A stretch of 64,000 nucleotides of DNA from Amnibacterium kyonggiense (GCF_004364555.1 NZ_SOAM01000001.1:682001-746000); one strand, 5' to 3'; positions 18,500 to 28,330 are shown, counted from the first letter of the stretch. Numbers and translations are program-made. Notes: a model not told the origin generated them from the sequence alone.

Positions 18500-19306
18500 A
18501 TGTCGTCGTCCGCAGCGCCCGCCCGGACGCTGCGGGCGGCGTTCCTGACGCCCCGCTCGATCGGGCTGCTGCTGCTCGCGATCCTCATCGCGGTGGTGTT
18601 CGCCCTGCTCAGCCAGTGGCAGGTGTCGCGCGCGGTGCAGCAGGGGACCGTCGTCGCGCGGGCCACCGAGAAGATCGTGCCGCTGTCGAGCATCGCGCGG
18701 CCCGCCGAGCAGCAGACGGACGCGTCCGTCGGGCAGCGGGCGAGCACCCGCGGCGTCCTCGTGCCCCGCGACACCGTGATCGCGAGCGACCGGCTGAACC
18801 ACGGGACGCGCGGCTGGTGGGTGGTCGGGCACGCGATCGTCGACGAGCCGCGCGGCGCGCAGCTCGCGGTCGCGCTCGGCTGGGCGCCGTCGGAGGCGAT
18901 CGCGCGCGCCGCCGCGGACGAGATCCGCCGCAGCGCACCCGTCGACGGGCCGCTCGTCGGCCGGTACGTCGACAGCGACGCCGCGCAGCCGTCCACCTCC
19001 GGCGACCCGGACGCGCTGGACGCGGTCTCGACCGCCCGGCTCGTGAACCTGTGGACGCAGGACGTGGGGCAGCCGACCTACGAGGGCGTCCTCACGCTCG
19101 ACCGGGCGCCCGACGGCCTCACCGACATCTACTCGCCGAAGCCGGGGGAGCAGGTGGAGCTGAACCTGCTGAACATTCTCTACGCGATCGAATGGGTGCT
19201 CCTCGCGGTCGCCGCGTTCTACGTCTGGTACCGGCTCGTCCGCGACCGCTGGGAGCAGGAGACCGCGCCCGTCGACGCGGTCGAGCCCGTTCACCACGAC
19301 GTGTAG
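18500..19306 (+). CDS. SURF1-family cytochrome oxidase assembly protein
   Basis: The 268-residue protein has an N-terminal membrane helix (about 18-40, ending FALLSQWQVSRA), a C-terminal helix (about 222-245, LNILYAIEWVLLAVAAFYVWYRL in part) and an intervening extracytoplasmic domain. This two-helix layout with a Q-W-Q-x-S-R motif after helix 1 and a tail near the second helix is the SURF1/Shy1 pattern. SURF1 proteins help insert heme a into the aa3-type oxidase. It starts one base after the glpD stop, so it is probably co-transcribed with another respiratory-chain gene. Confidence 0.85.
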   Translation: MSSSAAPARTLRAAFLTPRSIGLLLLAILIAVVFALLSQWQVSRAVQQGTVVARATEKIVPLSSIARPAEQQTDASVGQRASTRGVLVPRDTVIASDRLNHGTRGWWVVGHAIVDEPRGAQLAVALGWAPSEAIARAAADEIRRSAPVDGPLVGRYVDSDAAQPSTSGDPDALDAVSTARLVNLWTQDVGQPTYEGVLTLDRAPDGLTDIYSPKPGEQVELNLLNILYAIEWVLLAVAAFYVWYRLVRDRWEQETAPVDAVEPVHHDV

Positions 19307-19329
19307 AAGAACGGCCTAGCATCGGGCGC

Positions 19330-19782
19330 ATGCCCTGGAGCCCTCTGCGAGTGCCGCCGACGCGCGACTTCCCGACGATCCGGCGCAGCCTCCTCTTCTA
19401 CAAGGTGTTCGCGTACGCGACGGGCACGTTCCTCCTGCTCGTGTGCCTGGAGGTGCTCCTCCGGTACGCCTTCGGCTCGGAGGTCGTCCTGGGCGGCGCG
19501 CTCGGGCCGGTGGCGCTCGTCGCGCCGGAGCAGGTCCGCGCGGTCGGCGGGTTCAACCTCAGCATCGCGGTGCTCATCGCGCACGGCTACCTGTTCATCG
19601 CCTACCTCATCAGCGACTTCGTCCTGATCACCGTGATGCGCTACCCGATCACCCGCTTCATCGCGATCGCGGCGGGCGGCGTCGTCCCGACGCTCTCCTT
19701 CATCGTCGAGGCGCGGGTGAAGCGCGAGGTGCGCGACTACCTCGCCCACCGCGAGGCGCAGGCGGCCGTCGCCTCGGCCTGA
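19330..19782 (+). CDS. DUF3817 membrane protein
   Basis: The 150-residue protein has three hydrophobic helices. The LLFYKVFAYATGTFLLLVCLEV start, abbreviated here to FYKVFAYATG, and the IAHGYLFIAYLISDF segment are typical of DUF3817, which is widespread in actinobacteria and has no known function. The ATG at 19330 follows TAGCAT (19317-19322) by seven bases, the leaderless pattern, so it has its own promoter inside the gap after SURF1. The C-terminal tail is charged and probably cytosolic. Confidence 0.85.
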   Translation: MPWSPLRVPPTRDFPTIRRSLLFYKVFAYATGTFLLLVCLEVLLRYAFGSEVVLGGALGPVALVAPEQVRAVGGFNLSIAVLIAHGYLFIAYLISDFVLITVMRYPITRFIAIAAGGVVPTLSFIVEARVKREVRDYLAHREAQAAVASA

Positions 19783-19795
19783 CGTCCGCACCTCG

Positions 19796-19826
19796 CGTTC
19801 CGTAGGACGTCGCTTCCTACGAAACG
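19796..19826. terminator. two-way terminator between DUF3817 and the PfkB gene
   Basis: The stem pairs 19796-19807 with 19815-19826 (11 of 12 positions; core CGTAGGA/TCCTACG) around a seven-base loop, between convergent stop codons. Confidence 0.6.
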
Positions 19827-19835
19827 AAGAGTGCG

Positions 19836-20702
19836 TCAGCGCGGGGTCGAGACGAAGCGCGCCGCGGCCTCGTTCGCCGCTCGCGCCGCGTCCGCGGGGT
19901 CGAGGCCCCCGAGCAGCCCCGCCAGGAACGTCCCGACGTGGGTGTCGCCCGCGCCGTTGGTGTCGACCGCGGTCACGGCGGGCACCGACAGGTGGACGGG
20001 CGAGCTCCCGCGGCGGGCGATCAGGCAGCCCTCGGCCCCGAGCCGCACGACCGCCCCTGCGCGCACGGTGCCCGCGAGCAGCCGGGCGGCGGCCTCGACG
20101 TCGCCGAGCCCGGTCGCGGCGCGCGCCTCGGCCGCGTTGCCGCTCCACCAGTCGACGCGCGGCAGCAGCCGCGCGAGCACGCCCGGATCGGCGTCCGCCC
20201 CGAACGGCCCGGGATCGAGCAGCACGGCGACGCGCTCGGGGAGCCGGAGGACGAAGTCGGCCAGCGCCGGCCCGCGCCGCGGCGCGACCAGGCCGTAGCC
20301 GTGCACGTGGACCACGTCGTCCGCCCTCACCGCGACGTCCTCGAGACCGGGCGCGGCGGACTCGGCGCCCGGCACCGTCGTGAAGGTGCGCTCGCCGTCC
20401 GGCTCGAGCGACGCGATCGAGAACCCGGAGTCGAGGTCCGGGACGGCAGGCAGCGGCGCGGGGACCGCGAGCCCCGCCAATGCCGCGCGCACGAGGTCGC
20501 CGAACGGACCGGTGCCGATGCGGCCGAGGAACAGGGCCTCCGCCCCGACGGCGCGGGCCGCGACGAGGGCGCGGAACCCGCCGCCCCCGACCTCGACGCG
20601 GCCGGACGTGGCGAGCACGTCCCCGCCCCGCTCCGGCAGGTGCGGGACCGCCGCGACGACGTCGACCAGCGCGTTGCCGGTGCTCACCACGCGGCCGGTC
20701 AT
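19836..20702 (-). CDS. PfkB-family carbohydrate kinase
   Basis: The 288-residue ribokinase-fold enzyme would phosphorylate a sugar or nucleoside. The catalytic block DTNGAGDTHVGTFLAGLL (GAGD anion hole with Asp base) is intact. The first PfkB signature is altered: VEVGGGGFRALVAAR has Arg where most ribokinases have Asn (GG.[GK][AF]N), a residue that helps hold the sugar, so the substrate may be atypical. It is the last gene of a five-gene operon and its ATG overlaps the stop of the DraG-like gene by four bases. In context it may phosphorylate the ribose released by that enzyme; this is inference. Confidence 0.85.
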   Translation of the reverse strand: MTGRVVSTGNALVDVVAAVPHLPERGGDVLATSGRVEVGGGGFRALVAARAVGAEALFLGRIGTGPFGDLVRAALAGLAVPAPLPAVPDLDSGFSIASLEPDGERTFTTVPGAESAAPGLEDVAVRADDVVHVHGYGLVAPRRGPALADFVLRLPERVAVLLDPGPFGADADPGVLARLLPRVDWWSGNAAEARAATGLGDVEAAARLLAGTVRAGAVVRLGAEGCLIARRGSSPVHLSVPAVTAVDTNGAGDTHVGTFLAGLLGGLDPADAARAANEAAARFVSTPR

Positions 20703-21685
20703 CGGAGCGCCAGGAGGGCGTCCACCCGGGCCTCGAGCCGGAGGTCGTTGACGGCGCGGACCGTCTCGACCGCGTCGGCGGGGAAGGCGGCGACGCCGTG
20801 GACCGCGCCCGCCATGGCGCCGGTCATCGCCGCGATCGTGTCCGTGTCGCCGCCGAGCGACGCGGCGGCGCAGCACGCCGCCCACGGGTCGTCCGGATGC
20901 AGCAGCAGCATGGCGAACGCCGCGGGCACCGACTCCTGCGTCGCGAGGCTCGTGCCGATCAGCCTGATCACCCGATCGACGGCCGTGGCACGGTCGAGCC
21001 GACCGGCGAGCTCGGTGGTCCAGGTGATGCGGGCGGCGACGTCGGCGCCCGCGACCCAGCGGCCCCGATGCGCCCCGGCCCGGGCGGCCGCGATGCCCAG
21101 CGCCACGGCGAGCGGCAGGTCGTGGCCCTCCACCCCGGCGCTCACGACCGCGGCGACGGCCGCGGCGCCCGCGATGGCGACGGACGTGTGGTGGCTGACG
21201 AGGCAGGCCTCCTCCACCGCGCCGACGAGGTCGTCGAGGTCCACGATCGGCGTCGCGATCCCGACGGGCGCGATGCGCATCGCGGCGCCGTTCGTCGTGC
21301 CGTTGGCCCCGGCGAGCTCCGGGGCGGTGCCCTCCCGCACCGCCTGGATCGCCGCCCGTGTCGAGGGGCCGAGGAGATCGAGGGAGCCGCGCGCTCGCGC
21401 GTCCCGCTCCCAGCGGTCCAGGTCGTCGGCGAGTCGGCGCGGGTCGATGCGCCCCTCGCCGCCGATCAGCGCGTCGGCGACGAGCAGCGCCTGCTCGGTG
21501 TCGTCCGTCACGTGGCCGGCCGCGAGCCCGTGCGCCAGCGGGTGATCGGGCGCGGCGGCGCGGAAACCCGTCACGGCCCCCGCGGCGAGCACGGCCTCGC
21601 GGGGCAGGGTCTGCGTCGGCATGCCGAGCGCGTCGCCGATGGCGAGCCCGGTCAGCGCGCCGAGCGCACGGTCCCTGCGGCTCAT
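20699..21685 (-). CDS. ADP-ribosylglycohydrolase (DraG/ARH) family protein
   Basis: The 328-residue all-helical protein has every metal-site motif of the family: GLAIGDALGMP at residue 13, TDDTEQALL near 60, and GGDTDTIAAMTGAMAGAVHG near 285 (the second DxD/T of the binuclear Mg site). Members hydrolyse N- or O-ribosyl bonds, including ADP-ribosyl-arginine, ADP-ribose derivatives and some nucleosides. Sitting between a permease/amidohydrolase pair and a PfkB kinase, it could cleave an imported ribosylated heterocycle, rather than act on a protein. It is coupled to both neighbours by 4-base overlaps. Confidence 0.9.
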   Translation of the reverse strand: MSRRDRALGALTGLAIGDALGMPTQTLPREAVLAAGAVTGFRAAAPDHPLAHGLAAGHVTDDTEQALLVADALIGGEGRIDPRRLADDLDRWERDARARGSLDLLGPSTRAAIQAVREGTAPELAGANGTTNGAAMRIAPVGIATPIVDLDDLVGAVEEACLVSHHTSVAIAGAAAVAAVVSAGVEGHDLPLAVALGIAAARAGAHRGRWVAGADVAARITWTTELAGRLDRATAVDRVIRLIGTSLATQESVPAAFAMLLLHPDDPWAACCAAASLGGDTDTIAAMTGAMAGAVHGVAAFPADAVETVRAVNDLRLEARVDALLALR

Positions 21686-22233
21686 GCCCCCATCATGGCG
21701 AGCACCGCGTCGACGCTGCTGATCGTGATGAGCGGCGCGTACAGGGTCATCGCGTCGAGCGCGCGGCGGTGGTCCGCGTCGGACAGGCCCGCGCACGCGT
21801 CCTCCGGCACGACGACGAACCGGCCGGCGTCCGCCGCGGCGAGCGCCGTCGAGAGCACGCAGCAGTCGGTCGAGACGCCCGTGACGACGAGCCGGTCGGC
21901 GCCCTCGGTGGCCGCCGCGAGGTCCGGGCCCCATTTGCCGAAGGTCGGCGCGCTGACGACCGGTGCGTCGCCGACGGGGAGCTCGGGCGTGATGTCCCAC
22001 ATCGGGTCGTCCTCCGGACGCAGCTGGTCGGGCCAGTCGGCGTAGTACGGGATCCAGGAGCCCGTCGGCTCCGCCGGGGCGACGAACCGGGTGAAGACCG
22101 TCGCCCCGTCGAACGCGGGCAGCAGGCGGCGGACGCCCGCCGACGCGGAGGCGTACCCGGGCGTCGCCCAGGAGCTCCCCGCGTCGGCGAACACGCGCTG
22201 CATGTCGACGACGACGAGCCGGGTGCCGGTCAT
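21682..22233 (-). CDS. isochorismatase-family cysteine hydrolase
   Basis: The 183-residue protein has the full catalytic triad of the family: Asp in LVVVDMQRVF, Lys in TFGKWGPDL and Cys in GVSTDCCVLSTA. These enzymes hydrolyse amides such as nicotinamide, N-carbamoylsarcosine or ureidoacrylate. The DxHxxxH zinc site of nicotinamidases is not present (the region reads FVAPAEPTGSW), so it is not a standard PncA. It is coupled on both sides by 4-base overlaps, between the permease and the DraG-like gene, suggesting it works on the imported compound or on a product of it. Confidence 0.88.
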   Translation of the reverse strand: MTGTRLVVVDMQRVFADAGSSWATPGYASASAGVRRLLPAFDGATVFTRFVAPAEPTGSWIPYYADWPDQLRPEDDPMWDITPELPVGDAPVVSAPTFGKWGPDLAAATEGADRLVVTGVSTDCCVLSTALAAADAGRFVVVPEDACAGLSDADHRRALDAMTLYAPLITISSVDAVLAMMGA

Positions 22234-23705
22234 TCGGCTCGCTCGAGCGGCAGCGCCTCCTGGCGGCGCACGGCCCCGCGGCCGAGCAGGAGGGTCCCGA
22301 CGAAGCCGATCAGCAGCGCGACGAGCACGCCGAGGTTTGCGTACTGCCAGGCACCGGTCGGTCCGCCGAGGCCGAGCGGCCCGAGGAGGTAGCCCTGCCA
22401 GTTGAGCCACTCGGGCACGCCGTACGAGTTGGTGATCAGGCCCCAGCCGATCGCGGTGCCGGCGAGCACGAGCAGCACCGCGGACCAGCGGACGGAGCCG
22501 TAGCGGCCGCGGGCGTCGTAGAGCTCCGCGTTCGCGTAGTCGCGACGCCGCAGCAGGTAGTCGGCGATGAAGACGCCGCACCACGCGGCGATCGGCGTGC
22601 CGAGGGTGACGAGGAACGCCTGGAACGGGCTCGAGAAGTCGGGAGCGAAGAACGCGACGTAGATCGCGCCCGCGATCATCACGACGCCGTCGATCCCGGC
22701 CGCGACCGGACGAGGGATCCGGATCCCGGCCGTGAGCAGCGCGAGCCCCGACGAGTAGATGTCGAGCACCGCGCCGCCGACCAGCCCGAGGATCGCGACG
22801 AGCGCGAACGGGACCAGGAACCAGACGGGAAGGATGGAGGTCAGCGCTCCGATCGGGTCGCCCGCGACGGCGTCCGAGAGGCGCTTCGACGATCCGGCGA
22901 GGAGCAGGCCCACGATCACGAGGATCACCGGCGCGAGCGCGCCGCCGAGGGTGGTCCAACCGAAGACGCCGCGGCTCCTCGCCGAGCGCGGGAGGTAGCG
23001 GGAGTAGTCCGCCGCCGCGTTGACCCAGCCGAGCCCGAACCCGGTCATGACGAACACGAGCGCGCCGACGACCGCCTGCGGCGAGCCGGCGGCGAGGTTC
23101 GCGACCGCGTCGAACCGGATGTGCGGCACCGCGAGGATCACGTAGACGACGGTCAGGACCGCGGTGATCACGGTGATCCACTGCTGGAGCCGCATGATCA
23201 CCGTGAACCCGGCCACACCGGCCCCGACGATGAGCGCCGCCACGACGATCAGCGCGACGACCTTCGTCACGGGGCCGCCGTCCCAGCCGAGCTCGCGGAA
23301 CACCGTCGAGGTCGCGAGCACCGCGAGCGCGGCGAGCACCGTCTCCCACCCGACCGTGAGGATCCAGGAGAGGACGGCCGGCAGCCGGTTGCCGTTCACG
23401 CCGAACGCCGCGCGGGAGAGCACCATCGTCGGCGCGGATCCGCGCTTGCCCGCCAGGGCGACGACGCCGCAGAGGGCGAACGACACCACGATCCCGACGA
23501 CCGCGACGATCGTTGCCTGCAGGAACGAGATGCCGTTGCCCAGGATGAACGAGCCGTAGCTGAGGGCCAGGACGGAGATGTTCGCGGCGAACCACGGCCA
23601 GAAGAGGTCGCGGGGCCGGCCCCGCCGGTCGGCCTCGGCGATGGTGTCGAGGCCGACGACCTCGATGGCGCCCGCCGTGCGGCCGGGGTCGATGGTGGTG
23701 CTCAT
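22230..23705 (-). CDS. NCS1-family nucleobase/vitamin permease
   Basis: The 491-residue protein has about twelve membrane helices. FWPWFAANISVLALSYGSF in helix 1 and the later GFGLGWVNAAADYSRYLPR segment are NCS1 hallmarks. NCS1 proteins import cytosine, purines, allantoin, hydantoins, thiamine or pyridoxine precursors, and, in yeast Nrt1, nicotinamide riboside. The latter is notable given the NrtR-type regulator directly upstream and the ribosyl hydrolase downstream. The ATG overlaps the regulator stop by four bases. Confidence 0.88.
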   Translation of the reverse strand: MSTTIDPGRTAGAIEVVGLDTIAEADRRGRPRDLFWPWFAANISVLALSYGSFILGNGISFLQATIVAVVGIVVSFALCGVVALAGKRGSAPTMVLSRAAFGVNGNRLPAVLSWILTVGWETVLAALAVLATSTVFRELGWDGGPVTKVVALIVVAALIVGAGVAGFTVIMRLQQWITVITAVLTVVYVILAVPHIRFDAVANLAAGSPQAVVGALVFVMTGFGLGWVNAAADYSRYLPRSARSRGVFGWTTLGGALAPVILVIVGLLLAGSSKRLSDAVAGDPIGALTSILPVWFLVPFALVAILGLVGGAVLDIYSSGLALLTAGIRIPRPVAAGIDGVVMIAGAIYVAFFAPDFSSPFQAFLVTLGTPIAAWCGVFIADYLLRRRDYANAELYDARGRYGSVRWSAVLLVLAGTAIGWGLITNSYGVPEWLNWQGYLLGPLGLGGPTGAWQYANLGVLVALLIGFVGTLLLGRGAVRRQEALPLERAE

Positions 23706-24358
23706 GTGAGCAGTTCCTCTCGTACGGTGGATCGGTAGAGGGCGGGCGGGCGGTTGCGCGCGCCGGCCTGGTGGGCGCCCGTGGGCGTGAGGGTGCCGGA
23801 CGCCTCCGCGCGGCGCCGGAAGTTCGCGGGGTCGAGGCGGCGGCCGAGGATCGCCTCGTGCACCTCCCGCAGCTGGCCGAGGGTGAACTCCTCCGGCAGC
23901 AGGGCGTGCGAGATCTGCGTGTAGCCGAGCTTGTTCTTCAGCCGGCGGACCGCCCACCCGACGATCTCCTCGTGGTCGAAGGCGAGCGGCGGCAGGGCGT
24001 CGACCGGGAACCAGGCGACGTTCGGGTCGTCCCGCGTCGTCGCCGCGACCTCCGTGCGCACTAGCGCCCAGTAGACGATCGAGACGACGCGGTCCGGAGC
24101 GCCGCGGTCGACCGCGCCGAACGTGTACAGCTGCTCGAGGTGCGCGGCGTCGAGGCCCGTGGTGTCGGCGAGGTTCCGCCGTGCCGCGTCCCGCAGCGAT
24201 TCGTCGGGCCGGAGCGGGCCGCCGGGGAGCGCCCAGCGGCCGAGGTGGGGCTCCCGGACCCGGCGGACGAGCGGGAGGTGCACCTTGGCCGTGCCCCCGT
24301 GGTCCTGGATGCCGAAGATGACGGTCGACACGGCGACGCTGGCGGGCTGCTCGGCCAT
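23702..24358 (-). CDS. NrtR-type Nudix/winged-helix transcriptional regulator
   Basis: The 218-residue protein has an N-terminal Nudix fold and a C-terminal winged helix (LKNKLGYTQISHALLP, FTLGQLREVHEAILGR, LDPANFRRR). In the Nudix box the catalytic REUxEE segment reads RNLADTTGL: both metal-binding glutamates are gone, as expected for a sensor that binds rather than cleaves its ligand. NrtR proteins sense ADP-ribose or related nucleotides and repress NAD-salvage and sugar genes. It heads the five-gene operon; AGGAGG lies just before the ATG, and a TACGCT -10 (complement of 24400-24405) sits between two inverted operator-like sites. Confidence 0.88.
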   Translation of the reverse strand: MAEQPASVAVSTVIFGIQDHGGTAKVHLPLVRRVREPHLGRWALPGGPLRPDESLRDAARRNLADTTGLDAAHLEQLYTFGAVDRGAPDRVVSIVYWALVRTEVAATTRDDPNVAWFPVDALPPLAFDHEEIVGWAVRRLKNKLGYTQISHALLPEEFTLGQLREVHEAILGRRLDPANFRRRAEASGTLTPTGAHQAGARNRPPALYRSTVREELLT

Positions 24359-24368
24359 CGCGCCTCCT

Positions 24369-24431
24369 GTAATGGTCGAATCGACACGAACTGTGCGGGA
24401 GCGTAGCACTGAAGGTGCCCGTGACCATTAC
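24369..24431 (-). promoter_or_regulatory. operator pair and promoter of the NrtR operon
   Basis: GTAATGGTC (24369-24377) and its exact complement GACCATTAC (24423-24431) lie 54 bases apart centre to centre, about five helical turns. The first also joins the palindrome GTCGAATCGAC (24375-24385). The -10 (24400-24405) lies between them. The pair could bind the regulator and loop the promoter. Confidence 0.5.
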
Positions 24432-24454
24432 TCGGCGCCCCTACCCTTGGAGGG

Positions 24455-26077
<1,623 letters not shown>

Positions 26078-26080
26078 CGC

Positions 26081-26156
26081 GCTCGCCCGCTGGTCGAGGT
26101 GCGAGCGGGGCGATGGGCCCCACAGCCGGTGTTCCCGGCTGAGGGACTCGAGACCA
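26081..26156. repeat. extragenic palindromic repeat between convergent genes
   Basis: TGGTCGAG (26091-26098) and CTCGAGACCA (26147-26156) bracket smaller hairpins: GCTCGC/GCGAGC and CAGCCGG (26123-26129)/CCGGCTG (26135-26141). The TGGT..GAG / CTCGAGACCA frame recurs at 38448-38486 and is of a type common between Microbacteriaceae genes. Confidence 0.6.
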
Positions 26157-26172
26157 CCGCCGTGCCCGGGCG

Positions 26173-27396
26173 TCAGCCGACGGCGGCGCGCAGCGGCGCG
26201 GACGACCCGGTCGGCTGCCCGACCTCCGCCCAGAGCTCGGATTCGATGCGCGCCGCGACCTCCGCGAGGGCGACCCGGTCGACCGTGAGCGGGTCGTGCG
26301 GACGCGTGTCGAGCAGGCACAGCGCACCGATCCGGTAGCCGTCCGGCGACTCGAGCGGGTGGCCGGCATAGAAGAGCCAGCCCTCGGCCGCGATCCGCTC
26401 GGTCCTCGTGTCCCCGAGCACGAGCGCGCCGTTCCGCCGGATCGTGCGGTCGCACGGCGCGACGGAGCGGGGCAGCTCGATCGCGGGCATGCCGACCGCG
26501 GCCTTCATCACGACGCGGTCGCCGTCGACGAAGGTGACGGCGGCGCCGGTGATCCCGAAGAGCTCCTTCGCGCTCCGCAGCAGCCGGTCGAGCCGCGGGT
26601 TGGAGCCGGACTCGAGCAGCCCGGTCCTGTCGAGCGCCTGCTGCCGGTCCGCCTCGGGATCCGGCGCGTCGCGGAGGCGTCGTGCACCGCTCGGCGCCGG
26701 GCGGGCCGCGAGCAGGTCGAGCTCGCTGGCCAGTGCGGGCGCGATGCGGCCGGCGAGGGCGTCGTAGGCCTCGGGCGTGCGCGGCGCCTCGAGGGCGGCG
26801 TCGTCGTCCAGGAGGTGCAGGACGCCGGTGCGCCGGGCGCACACCTCCGCGGCCACCCGGTCGAGCCGCGTCGCGTGCGCGTCGACGAGCCGCCCCGCTC
26901 GGCCGAGGGCGGCGTTCGGCCGCTGCAGCGGCCGGATCCCGAGCACGGCGACGACGGTCGTCGGCGTGGTCGCGGCGCGGAGGATGTCCGTGAGCTGCGC
27001 GAGGTCGGCGCGCCAGCGCTCCTCCGGCAGCAGGTTGTAGGCGTCGGACGAGCCGATGCAGAGCACGACCGCGTCGTAGTGCGTCATCCGCACCTCGTCC
27101 ACGAGGCGGGGCGCGAGGGCCGCGGTCGTGCCGCGGCGTGCGAGCACGTCCACGCGCACCCCGCGCCCGGTGACGTCATGGAGGCGGCGTGCGAGCCGAC
27201 CGGGGAGCGCGAGCTCCTGGGTCAGGACGCCGAACCCGATCGCGGGACCGTTGCCGAGCACGAGGACCCGGTCAGGGTCCGGGCCGGCGACGATCTGGCG
27301 GGGCGAGTCGAACGGGTGCGGGACGACGTCCAGCTCGTCGCGGACGCGCCGGCCCCATCGCGCGGCCAGCGGCGCCAGGAGGTCGGTCACCTGCAT
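26173..27396 (-). CDS. GAF-domain protein with an N-terminal degenerate SGNH-like domain
   Basis: The 407-residue protein has two parts. Residues about 30-230 follow the SGNH-hydrolase fold, but the block-I GDS motif reads VLGNGPAIG, without the catalytic Ser, and the GxND block reads CIGSSDAYN. Residues about 255-395 form a GAF domain (AAVTFVDGDRVVMKAAVG, FYAGHPLESPDG, IGALCLLDTRP). It therefore looks like a ligand-sensing protein with a probably inactive hydrolase-like module. There is no DNA-binding or output domain. ATG at 27396 follows GGAAGGA; a TACGGT -10 (complement of 27429-27434 region) lies upstream. Confidence 0.7.
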   Translation of the reverse strand: MQVTDLLAPLAARWGRRVRDELDVVPHPFDSPRQIVAGPDPDRVLVLGNGPAIGFGVLTQELALPGRLARRLHDVTGRGVRVDVLARRGTTAALAPRLVDEVRMTHYDAVVLCIGSSDAYNLLPEERWRADLAQLTDILRAATTPTTVVAVLGIRPLQRPNAALGRAGRLVDAHATRLDRVAAEVCARRTGVLHLLDDDAALEAPRTPEAYDALAGRIAPALASELDLLAARPAPSGARRLRDAPDPEADRQQALDRTGLLESGSNPRLDRLLRSAKELFGITGAAVTFVDGDRVVMKAAVGMPAIELPRSVAPCDRTIRRNGALVLGDTRTERIAAEGWLFYAGHPLESPDGYRIGALCLLDTRPHDPLTVDRVALAEVAARIESELWAEVGQPTGSSAPLRAAVG

Positions 27397-27521
27397 GCTG
27401 CTCGGTCCTTCCGTTCGGGAGCACGTCACCGTACGGGAGGCGGACGCCTCGGATCGCGAGGCGCACGGCCGCGCGTCGCCCGCTGCACGCGGCGCTGTCC
27501 CCAGTCCGCGGCGGGGACGAC

Positions 27522-27555
27522 GAAGGGCGCCCGGGCCGGAGCCCGAGCGCCCTTC
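27522..27555 (-). terminator. terminator of the BI-1 family gene
   Basis: A 15-bp stem with one mismatch (27522-27536 with 27541-27555) and a four-base loop lies 13 bases past the stop codon of the minus-strand gene. Confidence 0.85.
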
Positions 27556-27568
27556 GGAGCGCGACCGA

Positions 27569-28330
27569 CTAGTTGTTGCCGCGGAGGATCGCGATGAGGC
27601 GGAGGAACTCGACGTAGAGCCACACGACGGTGACCATGATCCCGAAGGCGCCGGTCCAGCCGTACTTCGCGGGGATGCCGCGTCGGACGCCCTGCTGGAT
27701 CTGGTCGAAGTCGAGGACCAGCGAGTACGCGGCCATGATGACGACCGCGACGCCGATGATCACGCCGAGCACGCCGCTCTGCAGACCGAAGGTGCCGCCG
27801 GCGACGCCGGTGATCATCAGCACGACGTTGACGAGCTGGAAGACCGCGTAGGAGACCATCGCGATCAGGAAGATCTTCGTGGCGCGGGCCGAGGCGCGGA
27901 TCTTGCCGCTCGCGAATAGGGCGAGCGTCACACCGACCGTGACCAGCGTCGCGAGGCCGGCCTGCGCGACGATGCCGTTCCAGCGGTCGTCGAAGATCCG
28001 CGAGATGCCGCCGACGAAGAGGCCCTCCGCCGCGGCGTACAGCACGATGAGCGGGACGGACGGCTCGCGCTTGAAGGTGTTGACCATCGCCAGCACGAAG
28101 CCGACGAGCGCGCCGACGATCGCGAGGGCGGGCACGAACCAGCCGACGGCGGACGTGGCGAGCAGCACGGCGAAGAGGATCACGGTCTTCACCGCGGTGT
28201 CCTCGTACGTCATCCGGCCGGTGTCCGCGGGCGAGGCGGCCGGACGCTCGTACAGCTCCTCGAGATCGGCAGCCGTGACCGTGCTGCCCTTCTTGAACGC
28301 GGGGTTGTTGGAGAGGGCGGGGTTCGCCAT
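27569..28330 (-). CDS. Bax inhibitor-1/YccA family membrane protein
   Basis: The 253-residue protein has a cytosolic N-terminus of about 45 residues (containing NPAFKKG and LEELYERPAAS) followed by seven hydrophobic helices. The pattern, including the GLFVGGISRIFDDRWNGIV loop and the C-terminal WTGAFGIMVTVVWLYVEFLRL, matches the actinobacterial YccA/BI-1 branch. BI-1 homologues can act as pH-gated calcium leak channels; the bacterial physiological role is open. It is monocistronic with its own strong terminator and diverges from the glycerophosphodiesterase gene. Confidence 0.88.
   Translation of the reverse strand: MANPALSNNPAFKKGSTVTAADLEELYERPAASPADTGRMTYEDTAVKTVILFAVLLATSAVGWFVPALAIVGALVGFVLAMVNTFKREPSVPLIVLYAAAEGLFVGGISRIFDDRWNGIVAQAGLATLVTVGVTLALFASGKIRASARATKIFLIAMVSYAVFQLVNVVLMITGVAGGTFGLQSGVLGVIIGVAVVIMAAYSLVLDFDQIQQGVRRGIPAKYGWTGAFGIMVTVVWLYVEFLRLIAILRGNN

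Noticed and set aside
21682-22233. Calling the isochorismatase-like protein a nicotinamidase (PncA)
   Set aside because: The triad is there but the DxHxxxH metal site is not, so the specific name is not supported.
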